From: an uncultured bacterium
GTDB taxonomy: Bacteria > Vulcanimicrobiota > Vulcanimicrobiia > Vulcanimicrobiales > Vulcanimicrobiaceae
Assembly: GCA_903829325.1 (NCBI GenBank)
Contig: CAIKPM010000045.1
Span: forward strand, 1-64,000
Reading direction: 5' to 3'
Length of the DNA: 64,000 nt
Part shown: positions 27,013 through 34,987 of the stretch, piece by piece
Position numbering within the stretch: position 1 is the first letter of the stretch
How the letters are laid out: the number at the start of each line of letters is the position of its first letter
Made by a program: the position numbers and the translations under genes
The notes under the pieces: model-generated
What the model was told of the DNA's origin: nothing
The model's input: the letters and a program-made list of their open reading frames with translations, nothing else
Databases searched by the model: none

Positions 27013-28469
27013 GCTTGGAGCTGCGCCCGTAAGCGGGTTTCAACGACCAGGGGATCCGCCTTGCCGGCACTTTCTTTGATCACTTGCCCACGCAGAAACA
27101 TCAACGCTTTTTCTTTGCCTGAGCGGAAATCGCTCACCGATTGAGGATTGGCCGCCAACACCTTCGCAACAAACGCATCAATCACGTTCGGGTCGGTCAC
27201 TTGGGCCAAGTTCTCGGCGATGACCAAAGCGCGGGGTGAACCACCCTCGCGCCAAATCCGGCTCAAGACTTCTTTCGCAATTTTTGAACCGATTGTTTTT
27301 TCTTCAACGAGAGCAATCAGTTCAGCCAGAGCAGCTGGAGTGAGATGAGAAGCGGGCAGAGCGACGCCGGTTTCATTGGCGAGACGCGAACAATCGGTCA
27401 ACACGAAATTGGCAGCACTCTGGGCGGGTGCTCCGGCCGCAACGACATCATCCAGATAATCGGCTAAACCAGGGGTATCGATTAATTGGGTCGCCACCGC
27501 TGCGCTAAAATGATATTCGTGACTATAGCGATCAAAGCGGGCGTGCGGTAAGGGCGGCAAACTTGCTCGCAAAGCAGAAATCTCGCTTGGCGTAAAGCAG
27601 ATTGGCAATAAATCCGGCTCGGGAAAATAGCGATAATCGTGGGCTTTTTCTTTGCTCCGCTGCAGATGCGTTGTACCCTGGCTTTCATTCCAACCGCGGG
27701 TTTCTTGCTGCACGCGCTGACCGCTTTCGACGAGCGCAATTTGCCGCTCGATTTCGCTTTCAATCGCTCGACCAACGCTGCGGAAAGAATTCATATTTTT
27801 TATTTCGGTTTTGGTGCCGTATTCGCTTGCGCCGCGCAACCGAATCGACACGTTAGCATCGCAACGGAGCGAGCCTTCTTCCATTTTCACGTCACTCACG
27901 CCGAGTTGCACGAACAGTCGTTTGAGTGCTTCCAAGAAACCGACGGCTTCTTCGGCCGAACGCAGATCAGGCTCGGAGACGCATTCCATCAACGGCACCC
28001 CGGCGCGGTTATAGTCCACGAGTGAGGCCTCGCTACCGGCGAGGCGACCATCGGTGTTGCCCATATGACTGAGCTTCCCGGTGTCTTCTTCTAGATGGAT
28101 CCGGGTCAGGCGGCAACGCTTACGCGTACCGTCGGGGAGCCAAAATTCAACGATACCGCCTTGGGTGAGCGGCATATCGTATTGCGATATCTGATAATTC
28201 TTGGGCATATCAGGATAGAAATAATTCTTGCGATCAAATTTTGAGAACGCCGGAATCTCGGCATTGACGGCGAGTCCCGCCCGGACTAAGTGCCTGATCG
28301 CCAGTTCATTCGGCACCGGGAGTGCTCCGGGCAGGGCGAGGCACACTGGGCAGATTTGGGTGTTCGGCTCGCCGCCGAACTCGTTGGCGCAACCACAAAA
28401 CATCTTGCTTTGGGTTTTCAGCTCGACATGGCACTCGATCCCAATAACCGCCTCATACTTTTCCCGCAC
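27009..28469 (-). CDS. gatB: Asp/Glu-tRNA amidotransferase subunit B
   Basis: 486 residues. GatB is the kinase/tRNA-binding subunit of GatCAB, which converts Glu-tRNA(Gln) and/or Asp-tRNA(Asn) to the amide form. YEAVIGIECHVELKTQSKMFCGC with the zinc-type cysteines (CPVC), FDRKNYFYPDMPKNYQISQYD and DYNRAGVPLMECVSEPD are hallmark blocks, and the C-terminal YqeY-like tail is intact. The start is GTG 28469 with GAGG five bases upstream; 17 further upstream codons lack a site. gatA and gatC are not in the window. Confidence 0.95.
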   Translation of the reverse strand: MREKYEAVIGIECHVELKTQSKMFCGCANEFGGEPNTQICPVCLALPGALPVPNELAIRHLVRAGLAVNAEIPAFSKFDRKNYFYPDMPKNYQISQYDMPLTQGGIVEFWLPDGTRKRCRLTRIHLEEDTGKLSHMGNTDGRLAGSEASLVDYNRAGVPLMECVSEPDLRSAEEAVGFLEALKRLFVQLGVSDVKMEEGSLRCDANVSIRLRGASEYGTKTEIKNMNSFRSVGRAIESEIERQIALVESGQRVQQETRGWNESQGTTHLQRSKEKAHDYRYFPEPDLLPICFTPSEISALRASLPPLPHARFDRYSHEYHFSAAVATQLIDTPGLADYLDDVVAAGAPAQSAANFVLTDCSRLANETGVALPASHLTPAALAELIALVEEKTIGSKIAKEVLSRIWREGGSPRALVIAENLAQVTDPNVIDAFVAKVLAANPQSVSDFRSGKEKALMFLRGQVIKESAGKADPLVVETRLRAQLQA

Positions 28470-28735
28470 GCCAGCCTCAACCAAAACAAAAACCCTCCCG
28501 GAACAAGAACCCAGAACCAAACCTGTCTCAGGTTCGTCCTTTCAGAAGGATCATTCCTGTAACCACAATTTCCCCACACTCATCCCACAAACCCGATCAA
28601 AAGTCTCAATCTCACTCCAAACCCTGCCCCAGCGCTTGACCAAATCGCGTTTCGCGACATTAAACAAATCAAGCATTATATTTTCAAGACCGCGATTTAA
28701 TATCAACTTTGTAATTATAGAATGAGGAAAAAACA

Positions 28736-28900
28736 ATGGCAGATATGAGTGTTGGCAACTAGGGAACGATCGGTGCAGGGTCTGCGCTTGTCGGCGGTGG
28801 CGCAGCCACAGATCTCGTGCTGGGAACCGGAACCTACACCAGAGATGCAGCAAGCTTCACCCCCAGCGCAGATCATAAAGAAAAACGGCGGGCCGTTTGA
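28736..28900 (+). pseudogene. Small Gly-rich ORF interrupted by an in-frame TAG
   Basis: A well-formed start (GAGG, then ATG) opens MADMSVGN and stops at TAG (28760-28762). The same frame then continues protein-like, rich in Gly and Ala (GTIGAGSALVGGG, LVLGTGTYTRDAA), to a TGA at 28900. It sits in a 570-bp gap between divergent gatB and the fasciclin gene, preceded by an AT-rich, promoter-like stretch at about 28660-28730. It may be a decayed small gene, a recoded one, or chance. The rest of 28470-29039 shows no other gene. Confidence 0.3.
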
Positions 28901-29039
28901 TGATGGCATGCGCCGCAACAGCATACCACACGTATAAAATGTTGTCGGTCGCCTATATTTTTCATTGCGACCCAATCTAAACCGCAGTCGTCGTGCGTTA
29001 TCTCTCTGGATTACTTTGTATCCGAAATGGAGAGATCAC

Positions 29040-29594
29040 ATGCAAATCCGTGCAAAACTCGCGACCCTCGCGCTGTCTAGCCTGCTCGCACTCAGCACCC
29101 AAGCAGCGTTCGCGAACCCCATGGTCGGTGGACATGAGATGTACGCCAGCCACAATATCATCTTCAACGCACTCAACTCCGATGATAATACCACCCTCGT
29201 CGCAGCCGTCAAAGCCGCAGGCTTAGTGCAAACCCTTGAAGGGCCCGGGCCGTTCACCGTATTTGCACCAACCGACGAAGCGTTTGCCGCGCTGCCCGCT
29301 GGCACCGTGCCAAATCTCCTCCGTCCAGAAAATAAAGCGCAGTTAACGAAAGTCCTCACCTATCATGTCGTCCCAGGACGCTACACCTTCGCAAAACTCG
29401 CTCAAGCCATTAATTACGGCGGCGGAGCTGCGATGCTCACCACCGTCGAAGGCGATAAGCTCACCGTCAAGATGAATGGCCCGCGAAATATTGTCCTTAT
29501 TGACGATAAAGGCCGTGTCGCACATATTTCCACCTACGATGTCTATCAATCAAATGGCATTATCCAAGTAATCGACCGCGTTTTACTTCCGTAA
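29040..29594 (+). CDS. Secreted fasciclin-domain protein
   Basis: 184 residues: a signal peptide (LATLALSSLLALSTQAAFA) and one FAS1 domain. The two conserved FAS1 boxes are GPFTVFAPTDEAFAALPAG and VLTYHVVPGRYT, and the domain ends NGIIQVIDRVLLP. FAS1 proteins mediate adhesion or envelope contacts. The ATG at 29040 has GGAG seven bases upstream. It precedes an ECF sigma factor and its anti-sigma factor on the same strand by 67 bp, matching the MPT70/83-SigK-RskA association of mycobacteria, so the sigma pair may control it. Confidence 0.92.
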   Translation: MQIRAKLATLALSSLLALSTQAAFANPMVGGHEMYASHNIIFNALNSDDNTTLVAAVKAAGLVQTLEGPGPFTVFAPTDEAFAALPAGTVPNLLRPENKAQLTKVLTYHVVPGRYTFAKLAQAINYGGGAAMLTTVEGDKLTVKMNGPRNIVLIDDKGRVAHISTYDVYQSNGIIQVIDRVLLP

Positions 29595-29661
29595 GCAGCA
29601 CAGCTAAAGGGTATCTCGAACAAACATTTACAGGGACATGCGTGGAGGGAAACCGAAACGC

Positions 29662-30201
29662 ATGTCCGTGAATGAAGCTGATATGCTTCTTGAACGTATT
29701 CGTAACGGTGATACGAAAGCGTTCGAGCAATTATACGATCGCTATTCCCGCCTGGTTTTCGGAATCGCCCTGCGCATGCTAGGCGATACGGCGAGCGCGG
29801 AAGATGTGCTGCAATCGCTTTTTTTCATGCTCTGGACTAGCCCGCACCGTTATCGCGGCGGCAATTTCCGCGCTTGGCTCTGCCGCGTCGCCCGTAACCG
29901 TGCACTCGATATTCTCCGACAACGCTCCGCGCACGTCAGCGCTGAACTCACCGAAGATCTCGTTTTGGACCACGCAACCGAAGATTCGCTCAACCATCAC
30001 CTCGATCGAGCTTGCGTACAAGCCGCCCTCGCCCAACTCCCAGCCGAACAACGCGTGCCAATCGAATTAGGATTTTTCGAGGGCATACCGCATGAAGAAA
30101 TTGCAAGACGCATCGCAACTCCGCTCGGCACGGTGAAAACGCGCATTCGCAGCGGCCTCCACCGCCTACGCAAATTCCTCACGCCAGAGGTGGCACCATG
30201 A
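29662..30201 (+). CDS. ECF sigma factor, SigK-like
   Basis: 179 residues from ATG 29662; GGAGGG lies 12 bases upstream, and an earlier ATG at 29638 adds eight residues. Region 2 is FEQLYDRYSRLVFGIALRML with AEDVLQSLFFMLW, and region 4 is LAQLPAEQRVPIELGFFEGIP with EEIARRIATPLGTVKTRIRSGLHRLR. The sequence type and the RskA partner fit the SigK/SigL-like ECF group. It overlaps the anti-sigma gene by ATGA. Confidence 0.9.
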   Translation: MSVNEADMLLERIRNGDTKAFEQLYDRYSRLVFGIALRMLGDTASAEDVLQSLFFMLWTSPHRYRGGNFRAWLCRVARNRALDILRQRSAHVSAELTEDLVLDHATEDSLNHHLDRACVQAALAQLPAEQRVPIELGFFEGIPHEEIARRIATPLGTVKTRIRSGLHRLRKFLTPEVAP

Positions 30202-30905
30202 GCGATCACGATCTCGACCTCGAACAAACCGCGCTCTTCGCCTTGGGTTGCCTCAACCAAGAGGAAGCCCAAGCCGCCCGCCGCCACCTCATGAACTGCA
30301 CATTATGCAGCGATGAATACGCGTTACTCGCTCCCACTGGCGACGCGTTAGCGCTCAGCGCAGAAAGTGGCGCGCAGGAATACACGCTGCCCCTAAGACG
30401 CGTGAAGAAAAAGCTCCTCGCCCAAATCAAGCCAGCCAAAACCACCCAATTTCGGTGGTACCAAGGCATAGCCGCGATTGCTTGCTGCATCGCGATTGGG
30501 GCCAGTTTCTGGGCATATACCCGCAAAAGCGACGACATTCACCCAACCAGCCAATCTGCAGACGTACGGCTAAGCCCGCAGACCGTTGCGCTCTTGCTGG
30601 CCCCCGGAACCAAACGCTATCCCCTGGCCCACGGCACCGTGCTCATTGACAACCACGGACTCTACCTGATTCTTACGCGCTTACCGGCGCTGCCCCCCGG
30701 CCACGTCTTTCAGGCCTGGACCTTGGCAAAAGGGGCAAAAAAGATGCAGCCCGATCGGATCTTCACCGACAGTCTCGACGACCTGACCGCGATCCAGCTC
30801 ATGGCAAACCCCGCCACGACGAGCGCAGTCGCCCTGAGCATCGAGCCGAGCGGCGGTAGCCTACAACCGACTACGCCTGCCCTGTTCGTGCGGCGTGTCG
30901 GCTAG
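30198..30905 (+). CDS. Anti-sigma factor, RskA-like, with zinc motif
   Basis: 235 residues. The N-terminal cytoplasmic anti-sigma domain carries the HxxxCxxC zinc motif (H30, C34, C37 in HLMNCTLC). A single span (GIAAIACCIAIGASFWAY) lies near residues 92-110, and the exported C-terminal half matches the RskA domain (GLYLILTRLPALPPGHVFQAWTLAKG). It binds the sigma factor at the membrane and is expected to be released by regulated proteolysis. The last 4 bp overlap the convergent gene. Confidence 0.9.
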   Translation: MSDHDLDLEQTALFALGCLNQEEAQAARRHLMNCTLCSDEYALLAPTGDALALSAESGAQEYTLPLRRVKKKLLAQIKPAKTTQFRWYQGIAAIACCIAIGASFWAYTRKSDDIHPTSQSADVRLSPQTVALLLAPGTKRYPLAHGTVLIDNHGLYLILTRLPALPPGHVFQAWTLAKGAKKMQPDRIFTDSLDDLTAIQLMANPATTSAVALSIEPSGGSLQPTTPALFVRRVG

Positions 30906-31711
30906 CGCGCTTTGGCCGCAGAAAGCTCGTGGATAAGCTGCTTAAAGGCAGCCCGATCAATCTTCTCATCGCCAGATCGGCCAACGAGTGTAACCGGGGT
31001 TCTCCCAGCGGTCAGAACCGCAACCTCGAGATGCATTGCCTCCGCAGTATTCGCCGAACACGCAAGCGCGTGCACCGTGACATTCCCAACCCGATAGCTT
31101 CCCTCTGCACGACAATGTGCGCTGGGCGCGGGCTTTGCCGTGAGCGGCACAAACTGCGCAAGTTGCGAGAGCAGATGCGCGTTCATAAATCCGCGTAATT
31201 TTGCAAGAAACTGCGCCGGATCTTGCATCGTGAGCAACGCCAAGTTTGTCCCCACCGCTGCGTGCTCTTTATTGATCACAAAAATCTGTAACCCACTCGC
31301 CCGGAATTCAACCATGGGGTGATAGTGCACCGGCATCGCCTTGACGCCCAGCTCGCTCAGATCACCCCGTTGTGCGACTTGATCGAACGTATAAGTGATT
31401 TCCCCAGAGAGATTCGGATCGGGGATATGCTCCTGAATCACTGGATAGCGCGTCCGATGAACCGGAGTCGAGAAGACAGAGGGCATAACGACGGGAGGCG
31501 CAGTCGGCGTAGCAGTCACAAGCGTCGTTGGCGCGGCGCTCGGCGTGTCAATCGGCATCGGAGACGCTGGTTCCAGCGTCGTGCTCATCGGCGACGGCAG
31601 AGCGTCGGGCGGAATTGGATCGGTTGAATCAGCCCGGGCAAGCACCGGCACAAAACCCAAAAGCAAAAAGACACAAGCGCTACCCGTGGCAATCCAGCGG
31701 CTCTTCCCCAT
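30902..31711 (-). CDS. Exported protein with Pro/Thr-rich linker, unknown function
   Basis: 269 residues, not recognised. A signal peptide (SRWIATGSACVFLLLGFVPVLARA) is followed by about 65 residues rich in Pro, Thr, Ser and Ala, then a folded domain with YTFDQVAQRGDLSELGVKAMPVHYHPM and two cysteines (AHCRAEGSY, ALACSANTAE) that could form a disulfide. The start is ATG 31711 with GGAGG nine bases upstream. It converges on the anti-sigma gene and could be involved in the same envelope response, but nothing shows this directly. Confidence 0.7.
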   Translation of the reverse strand: MGKSRWIATGSACVFLLLGFVPVLARADSTDPIPPDALPSPMSTTLEPASPMPIDTPSAAPTTLVTATPTAPPVVMPSVFSTPVHRTRYPVIQEHIPDPNLSGEITYTFDQVAQRGDLSELGVKAMPVHYHPMVEFRASGLQIFVINKEHAAVGTNLALLTMQDPAQFLAKLRGFMNAHLLSQLAQFVPLTAKPAPSAHCRAEGSYRVGNVTVHALACSANTAEAMHLEVAVLTAGRTPVTLVGRSGDEKIDRAAFKQLIHELSAAKAR

Positions 31712-31830
31712 CACTTCACCCCTCCGTGCACGCACCGCTCAAACGGTGACTGCACTCCATCATACCGCCTGTTCGAAAAAAGCAGTACGCGCCAGCGTCA
31801 TTCTTCACCAAACTCGTACAAAAGGACACC

Positions 31831-31874
31831 ACGAAAAATAAAATCACTCGCTGCATCAAGATGCCGCGAGTGAT
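31831..31874 (-). terminator. Rho-independent terminator after ssrA
   Basis: On the minus strand ATCACTCGC pairs with GCGAGTGAT (31866-31874 with 31843-31851), extended by an inner GCAT/ATGC helix, and is followed by TTTATTTTT. It starts six bases past the tmRNA CCA. Confidence 0.88.
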
Positions 31875-31879
31875 GGAAA

Positions 31880-32324
31880 TGGTGGAGCTGTCGGGGAACT
31901 GCCCCCCGAGTCCAGACCGTGTGCCCGGGTCGATTGTACAAGCTTTCCTACTTTGTGAGCTCATAGGAATTGCTATGACGGATCTTCCAACCCGCCAGGA
32001 GCGCATCAACGGCGGCGCTCTCCGACACGTAAGACACGGCCTTACGAACGACTCGTCATGATTCCCGAACGAGCACGGTATCACTCAGGCCGGAGTGAAC
32101 GGCAGGATTCCAAGGAATCCCTACCCCGTAACCTACGGGATAAGAGGTTGTTAGGCGGCAGCACCAACGAGCGATGAGTTACCCATAAGGCGATCCATCA
32201 TTTCGTCAAAGCCGACAACCGGTGCATTTTTATCTGCATTTGTGTTTGTAGTCCTTTTACGTGCCTGACCAACACGGCTTGTCGATTACCGAACTACCTC
32301 AGACCGTCGAGCCTAATCAGCCCC
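31880..32324 (-). ncRNA. ssrA: Transfer-messenger RNA (tmRNA), with unusually long tag
   Basis: The 5' end GGGGCTGATTAGGCTCGACGG and the 3' end TGGACTCGG...CAGCTCCACCA are the diagnostic tmRNA termini; GGGGCTG pairs with CAGCTCC and CCA is encoded. The T-arm is CGGGG-GGCAGTT-CCCCG, whose loop departs from the usual TTCRANY. The most likely resume codon is GCA at 32237-32235, which has A at position -4. The frame then reads ADKNAPVV through to SSLVGAAA and stops at TAA (32153-32151): 28 residues, against about 8-20 in most bacteria. tmRNA rescues stalled ribosomes with SmpB and marks products for proteolysis. It is 445 nt with CCA, with a clear promoter and terminator. The remaining parts of 31712-32454 hold only these signals. 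Confidence 0.95.
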
Positions 32325-32336
32325 ATAACCACGCTC

Positions 32337-32365
32337 AGTATACCAGATTCCACGAAGCGATACAA
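32337..32365 (-). promoter_or_regulatory. Sigma-70-type promoter of ssrA
   Basis: TTGTAT (32360-32365) and TATACT (32337-32342) are separated by exactly 17 bp. The mature 5' end of tmRNA lies 12 bases further on, consistent with a short leader trimmed by RNase P. Confidence 0.85.
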
Positions 32366-32454
32366 CGCCATCATTCCCGCTCACTGCTAATAAAGATGTC
32401 GTGATACACCGATAAAGGCTATGTAGGGCTGTCGTCCAAGGTTGGGGTGTTTTC

Positions 32455-33891
32455 ATGCACAGTATCGTTACACGCAAGCGCACAAAAATTGTTGCAACTA
32501 TCGGGCCTGCTTCCCGTGATCTAGCTACGCTACGCGCGTTAATCATCGCAGGCGTCAACGTCGTGCGACTCAACTTCTCTCACGGGACCCACGCCGAACA
32601 CGCTGCGGTCATCGCCGACGTGCGCGCGATCGCGGCAGAATTACACACGTATGTGGCGGTTTTGCAGGATCTTCCCGGTCCCAAAGTGCGCACCGGCAAC
32701 TACATCCCGGGCCTAGAATCCATCACTTTACACCAAGGTGCCGAACTCGAGCTCACAACCGAGCCTATACTCAGCACGGCCGAATTGATCAGTGTGCAGT
32801 ACGCCGGATTGGCGCGCGATGTTGTCCCGGGATCCTTACTCTACCTCGCCGATGGTGCAATCGCATTGCGTATCCTCGAGACGAGCAATACGCGAATTCG
32901 TACCCGTATCGAAGTTGGTGGCGAATTACGCGCGCGCCAAGGCATCAACTACCCCGATGGGACCCTCAATATCGACGCCGTCACCGACAGCGATTTTGAG
33001 CATCTCAGATTTGGCCTCGAGCAAGATGTTGATTGGGTCGCAATTTCGTTTGTGAAGTCGGCCAACGATATTCACCGTGTGCGCGAATTTATGCGCCAAC
33101 ATGGAAACGTCGTACCGATTATTGCCAAAATCGAAAAACACGAAGCCCTGGACGCGATCGAATCGATCCTTGACGCAGCCGATGGCATCATGGTCGCACG
33201 GGGCGATTTAGGCATTGAAATTCCGCTCGAAGAAGTGCCCATGTGGCAAAAGCAACTCATTACCCTCGCGAACCGCCAATCCAAACCGGTCATCACCGCA
33301 ACGCAGATGCTCGAGTCGATGATCACCAACCCCCGCCCCACCCGTGCAGAAGCCGCCGACGTCGCCAACGCGATCCTTGACGGCACCGACGCGGTGATGC
33401 TCTCGGGGGAAACCGCACGTGGCGCGTGGCCGCTAGAAGCCGTGCACGTCATGGCAACAATCGCTCAGCATATCGAAGCGCAGTATCCCCACGCCCAGCT
33501 CGCCGCCCGACGAATGCTCGACGCTCATTTGACCAGTGCCACCGCGATCGCCGAATCCGCGGCGCATATGACGCAGGCACTCAACCTCGAACTCGTCGTT
33601 ACCGGCACGACCACCGGCAACACCGCGCGGCATATTTCTTCTTTCCGCCCTCACGCGAGGATTGTCGCCCTCACGCCCCTGCTCCCGGTTGCCCGTCGGA
33701 TGGCCTTGGTTTGGGGCGTAGAAGCAATCCTCGTCGGATCGTATCGCTTTATCGAAACCCTGATCGAAATCGCCGAACACGAAGTGCTCGAGCGTGAACT
33801 CGGTCAGAGCGGAGAAATTATCGTCATCACCAGCGGCATGCCCGTGGGCGAAGGCGGCACGAATATTATTAAAATTCACACCCTGCCGTAA
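32455..33891 (+). CDS. pyk: Pyruvate kinase
   Basis: 478 residues. The enzyme makes pyruvate and ATP from phosphoenolpyruvate in the last step of glycolysis. The N-terminus KRTKIVATIGPASRD, the catalytic lysine region IIAKIEKHEALDAI, IMVARGDLGIEIPLEEVPMWQK and TATQMLESMITNPRPTRAEAADVANAILDGTDAVMLSGETARG are canonical. The C-terminal domain is complete, without the extra PEP-utiliser domain of Bacillus enzymes. It is divergent from ssrA and ends 17 bp from convergent nadK. Confidence 0.96.
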   Translation: MHSIVTRKRTKIVATIGPASRDLATLRALIIAGVNVVRLNFSHGTHAEHAAVIADVRAIAAELHTYVAVLQDLPGPKVRTGNYIPGLESITLHQGAELELTTEPILSTAELISVQYAGLARDVVPGSLLYLADGAIALRILETSNTRIRTRIEVGGELRARQGINYPDGTLNIDAVTDSDFEHLRFGLEQDVDWVAISFVKSANDIHRVREFMRQHGNVVPIIAKIEKHEALDAIESILDAADGIMVARGDLGIEIPLEEVPMWQKQLITLANRQSKPVITATQMLESMITNPRPTRAEAADVANAILDGTDAVMLSGETARGAWPLEAVHVMATIAQHIEAQYPHAQLAARRMLDAHLTSATAIAESAAHMTQALNLELVVTGTTTGNTARHISSFRPHARIVALTPLLPVARRMALVWGVEAILVGSYRFIETLIEIAEHEVLERELGQSGEIIVITSGMPVGEGGTNIIKIHTLP

Positions 33892-33908
33892 GCAACGGCA
33901 CAGATCGA

Positions 33909-34781
33909 TTAATGCGAAGTCTCGCGCAGCGATTTTCCCCAGCTAAATTTATTTTCTAAGCGAGTAAAGAAATTCAGCGGAGCCGTCCTCGCGAAACGCA
34001 CCGAATTCGGATAACGACAAATCACAACCCGCTCACCAGGCAACAATTCATCAACAAGCTCGCCATCAACCTCGAGATACGCCGGGCTCCCCGTCCGATG
34101 CAGCGCAATCGCGATCACACTATCGGCGTGGACAATAATCGGACGCGAAAACAGTGTATGCGGTAAGAGTGGGGCAATCCCAAACGCATCGACATTGGGC
34201 GCAATCATCGGCCCCCCAGCAGATAAAAAATACGCCGTGGAACCGGTTGGAGTTGCCACAACGATGCCATCGCAAGGAATATGCGCCGCATCTTCGTCGT
34301 CTAATTCGAGTGTAAACGGCACAACGCGTGACGCGTTTTTCTTGCGCACAACCACGTCGTTGAGCGCCATGTAAGGACGATTGGCGATCGTCGCTTCTAA
34401 CGCCGAGCGCCGTTCGTCATAAAAGCCTTCTTGCAGCATTGCAACTAATTCGGCTAAATCGGTTGCAACTTCGATCTCGGTGAGGAATCCTAAACGGCCG
34501 GCATTCACACCAAATAACGGGACTTCATACGGCGCTACAAATCGCGCAGCGCGCAAGAGCGTACCATCACCGCCAACCGTTACCAAAAGCGCCGCGTCTT
34601 TGAATTCATAGGCATCGCCAGCAAACGCTAAGGCTTCGGCTTGACTCGGATGAACGCAGACCGAAAAACCAGCCTGACGCGCTAAGGTCGCAATTTCGAC
34701 CGCCTTCGCGCGCGCATAATCACGCGTAATATCCACATAGAGCCCGATGATACGGCTCTCTGGGACAATACGCGTTCTCAA
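33909..34781 (-). CDS. nadK: NAD kinase
   Basis: 290 residues. It phosphorylates NAD to NADP with ATP or polyphosphate. GGDGTLLRAAR is the diagnostic GGDG motif; NAGRLGFLTEI, LNDVVVRKK and DGIVVATPTGSTAYFLSAGGPMIAP follow. The TTG start overlaps the xseB stop (TTGA), so its translation is coupled. It is the last gene of the long minus-strand run. Confidence 0.95.
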   Translation of the reverse strand: MRTRIVPESRIIGLYVDITRDYARAKAVEIATLARQAGFSVCVHPSQAEALAFAGDAYEFKDAALLVTVGGDGTLLRAARFVAPYEVPLFGVNAGRLGFLTEIEVATDLAELVAMLQEGFYDERRSALEATIANRPYMALNDVVVRKKNASRVVPFTLELDDEDAAHIPCDGIVVATPTGSTAYFLSAGGPMIAPNVDAFGIAPLLPHTLFSRPIIVHADSVIAIALHRTGSPAYLEVDGELVDELLPGERVVICRYPNSVRFARTAPLNFFTRLENKFSWGKSLRETSH

Positions 34782-34987
34782 GCGTTACGCTCATCGGGTT
34801 GTTGCAACACACTCACCGCCGTTTCAGCTTCTTGTAATAGGCCCTCGCACGCGGTGGCCAAGTCCTTGCCTTCACGAAAGAGCTGCACAGATTCGTCTAA
34901 ACTCACCTGGGGAGATTCCAGCGCTTTCACAATTTCTTCTAGGCGAGCGAGCTTGGTCTCAAAAATGCCGGATTGCTTGTCACTCAT
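34778..34987 (-). CDS. xseB: Exodeoxyribonuclease VII small subunit
   Basis: 69 residues, typical length. ETKLARLEEIVKALESPQVSLDESVQLFREGKDL is the family core, a helical hairpin that binds XseA. The ATG overlaps the xseA stop by 8 bp and the TGA overlaps nadK. Confidence 0.94.
   Translation of the reverse strand: MSDKQSGIFETKLARLEEIVKALESPQVSLDESVQLFREGKDLATACEGLLQEAETAVSVLQQPDERNA

Noticed and set aside
28551-28853. 100-codon minus-strand frame between gatB and the fasciclin gene
   Set aside because: It is Cys/Arg/Phe-rich without domain or ribosome site and overlaps promoter-like DNA of gatB.
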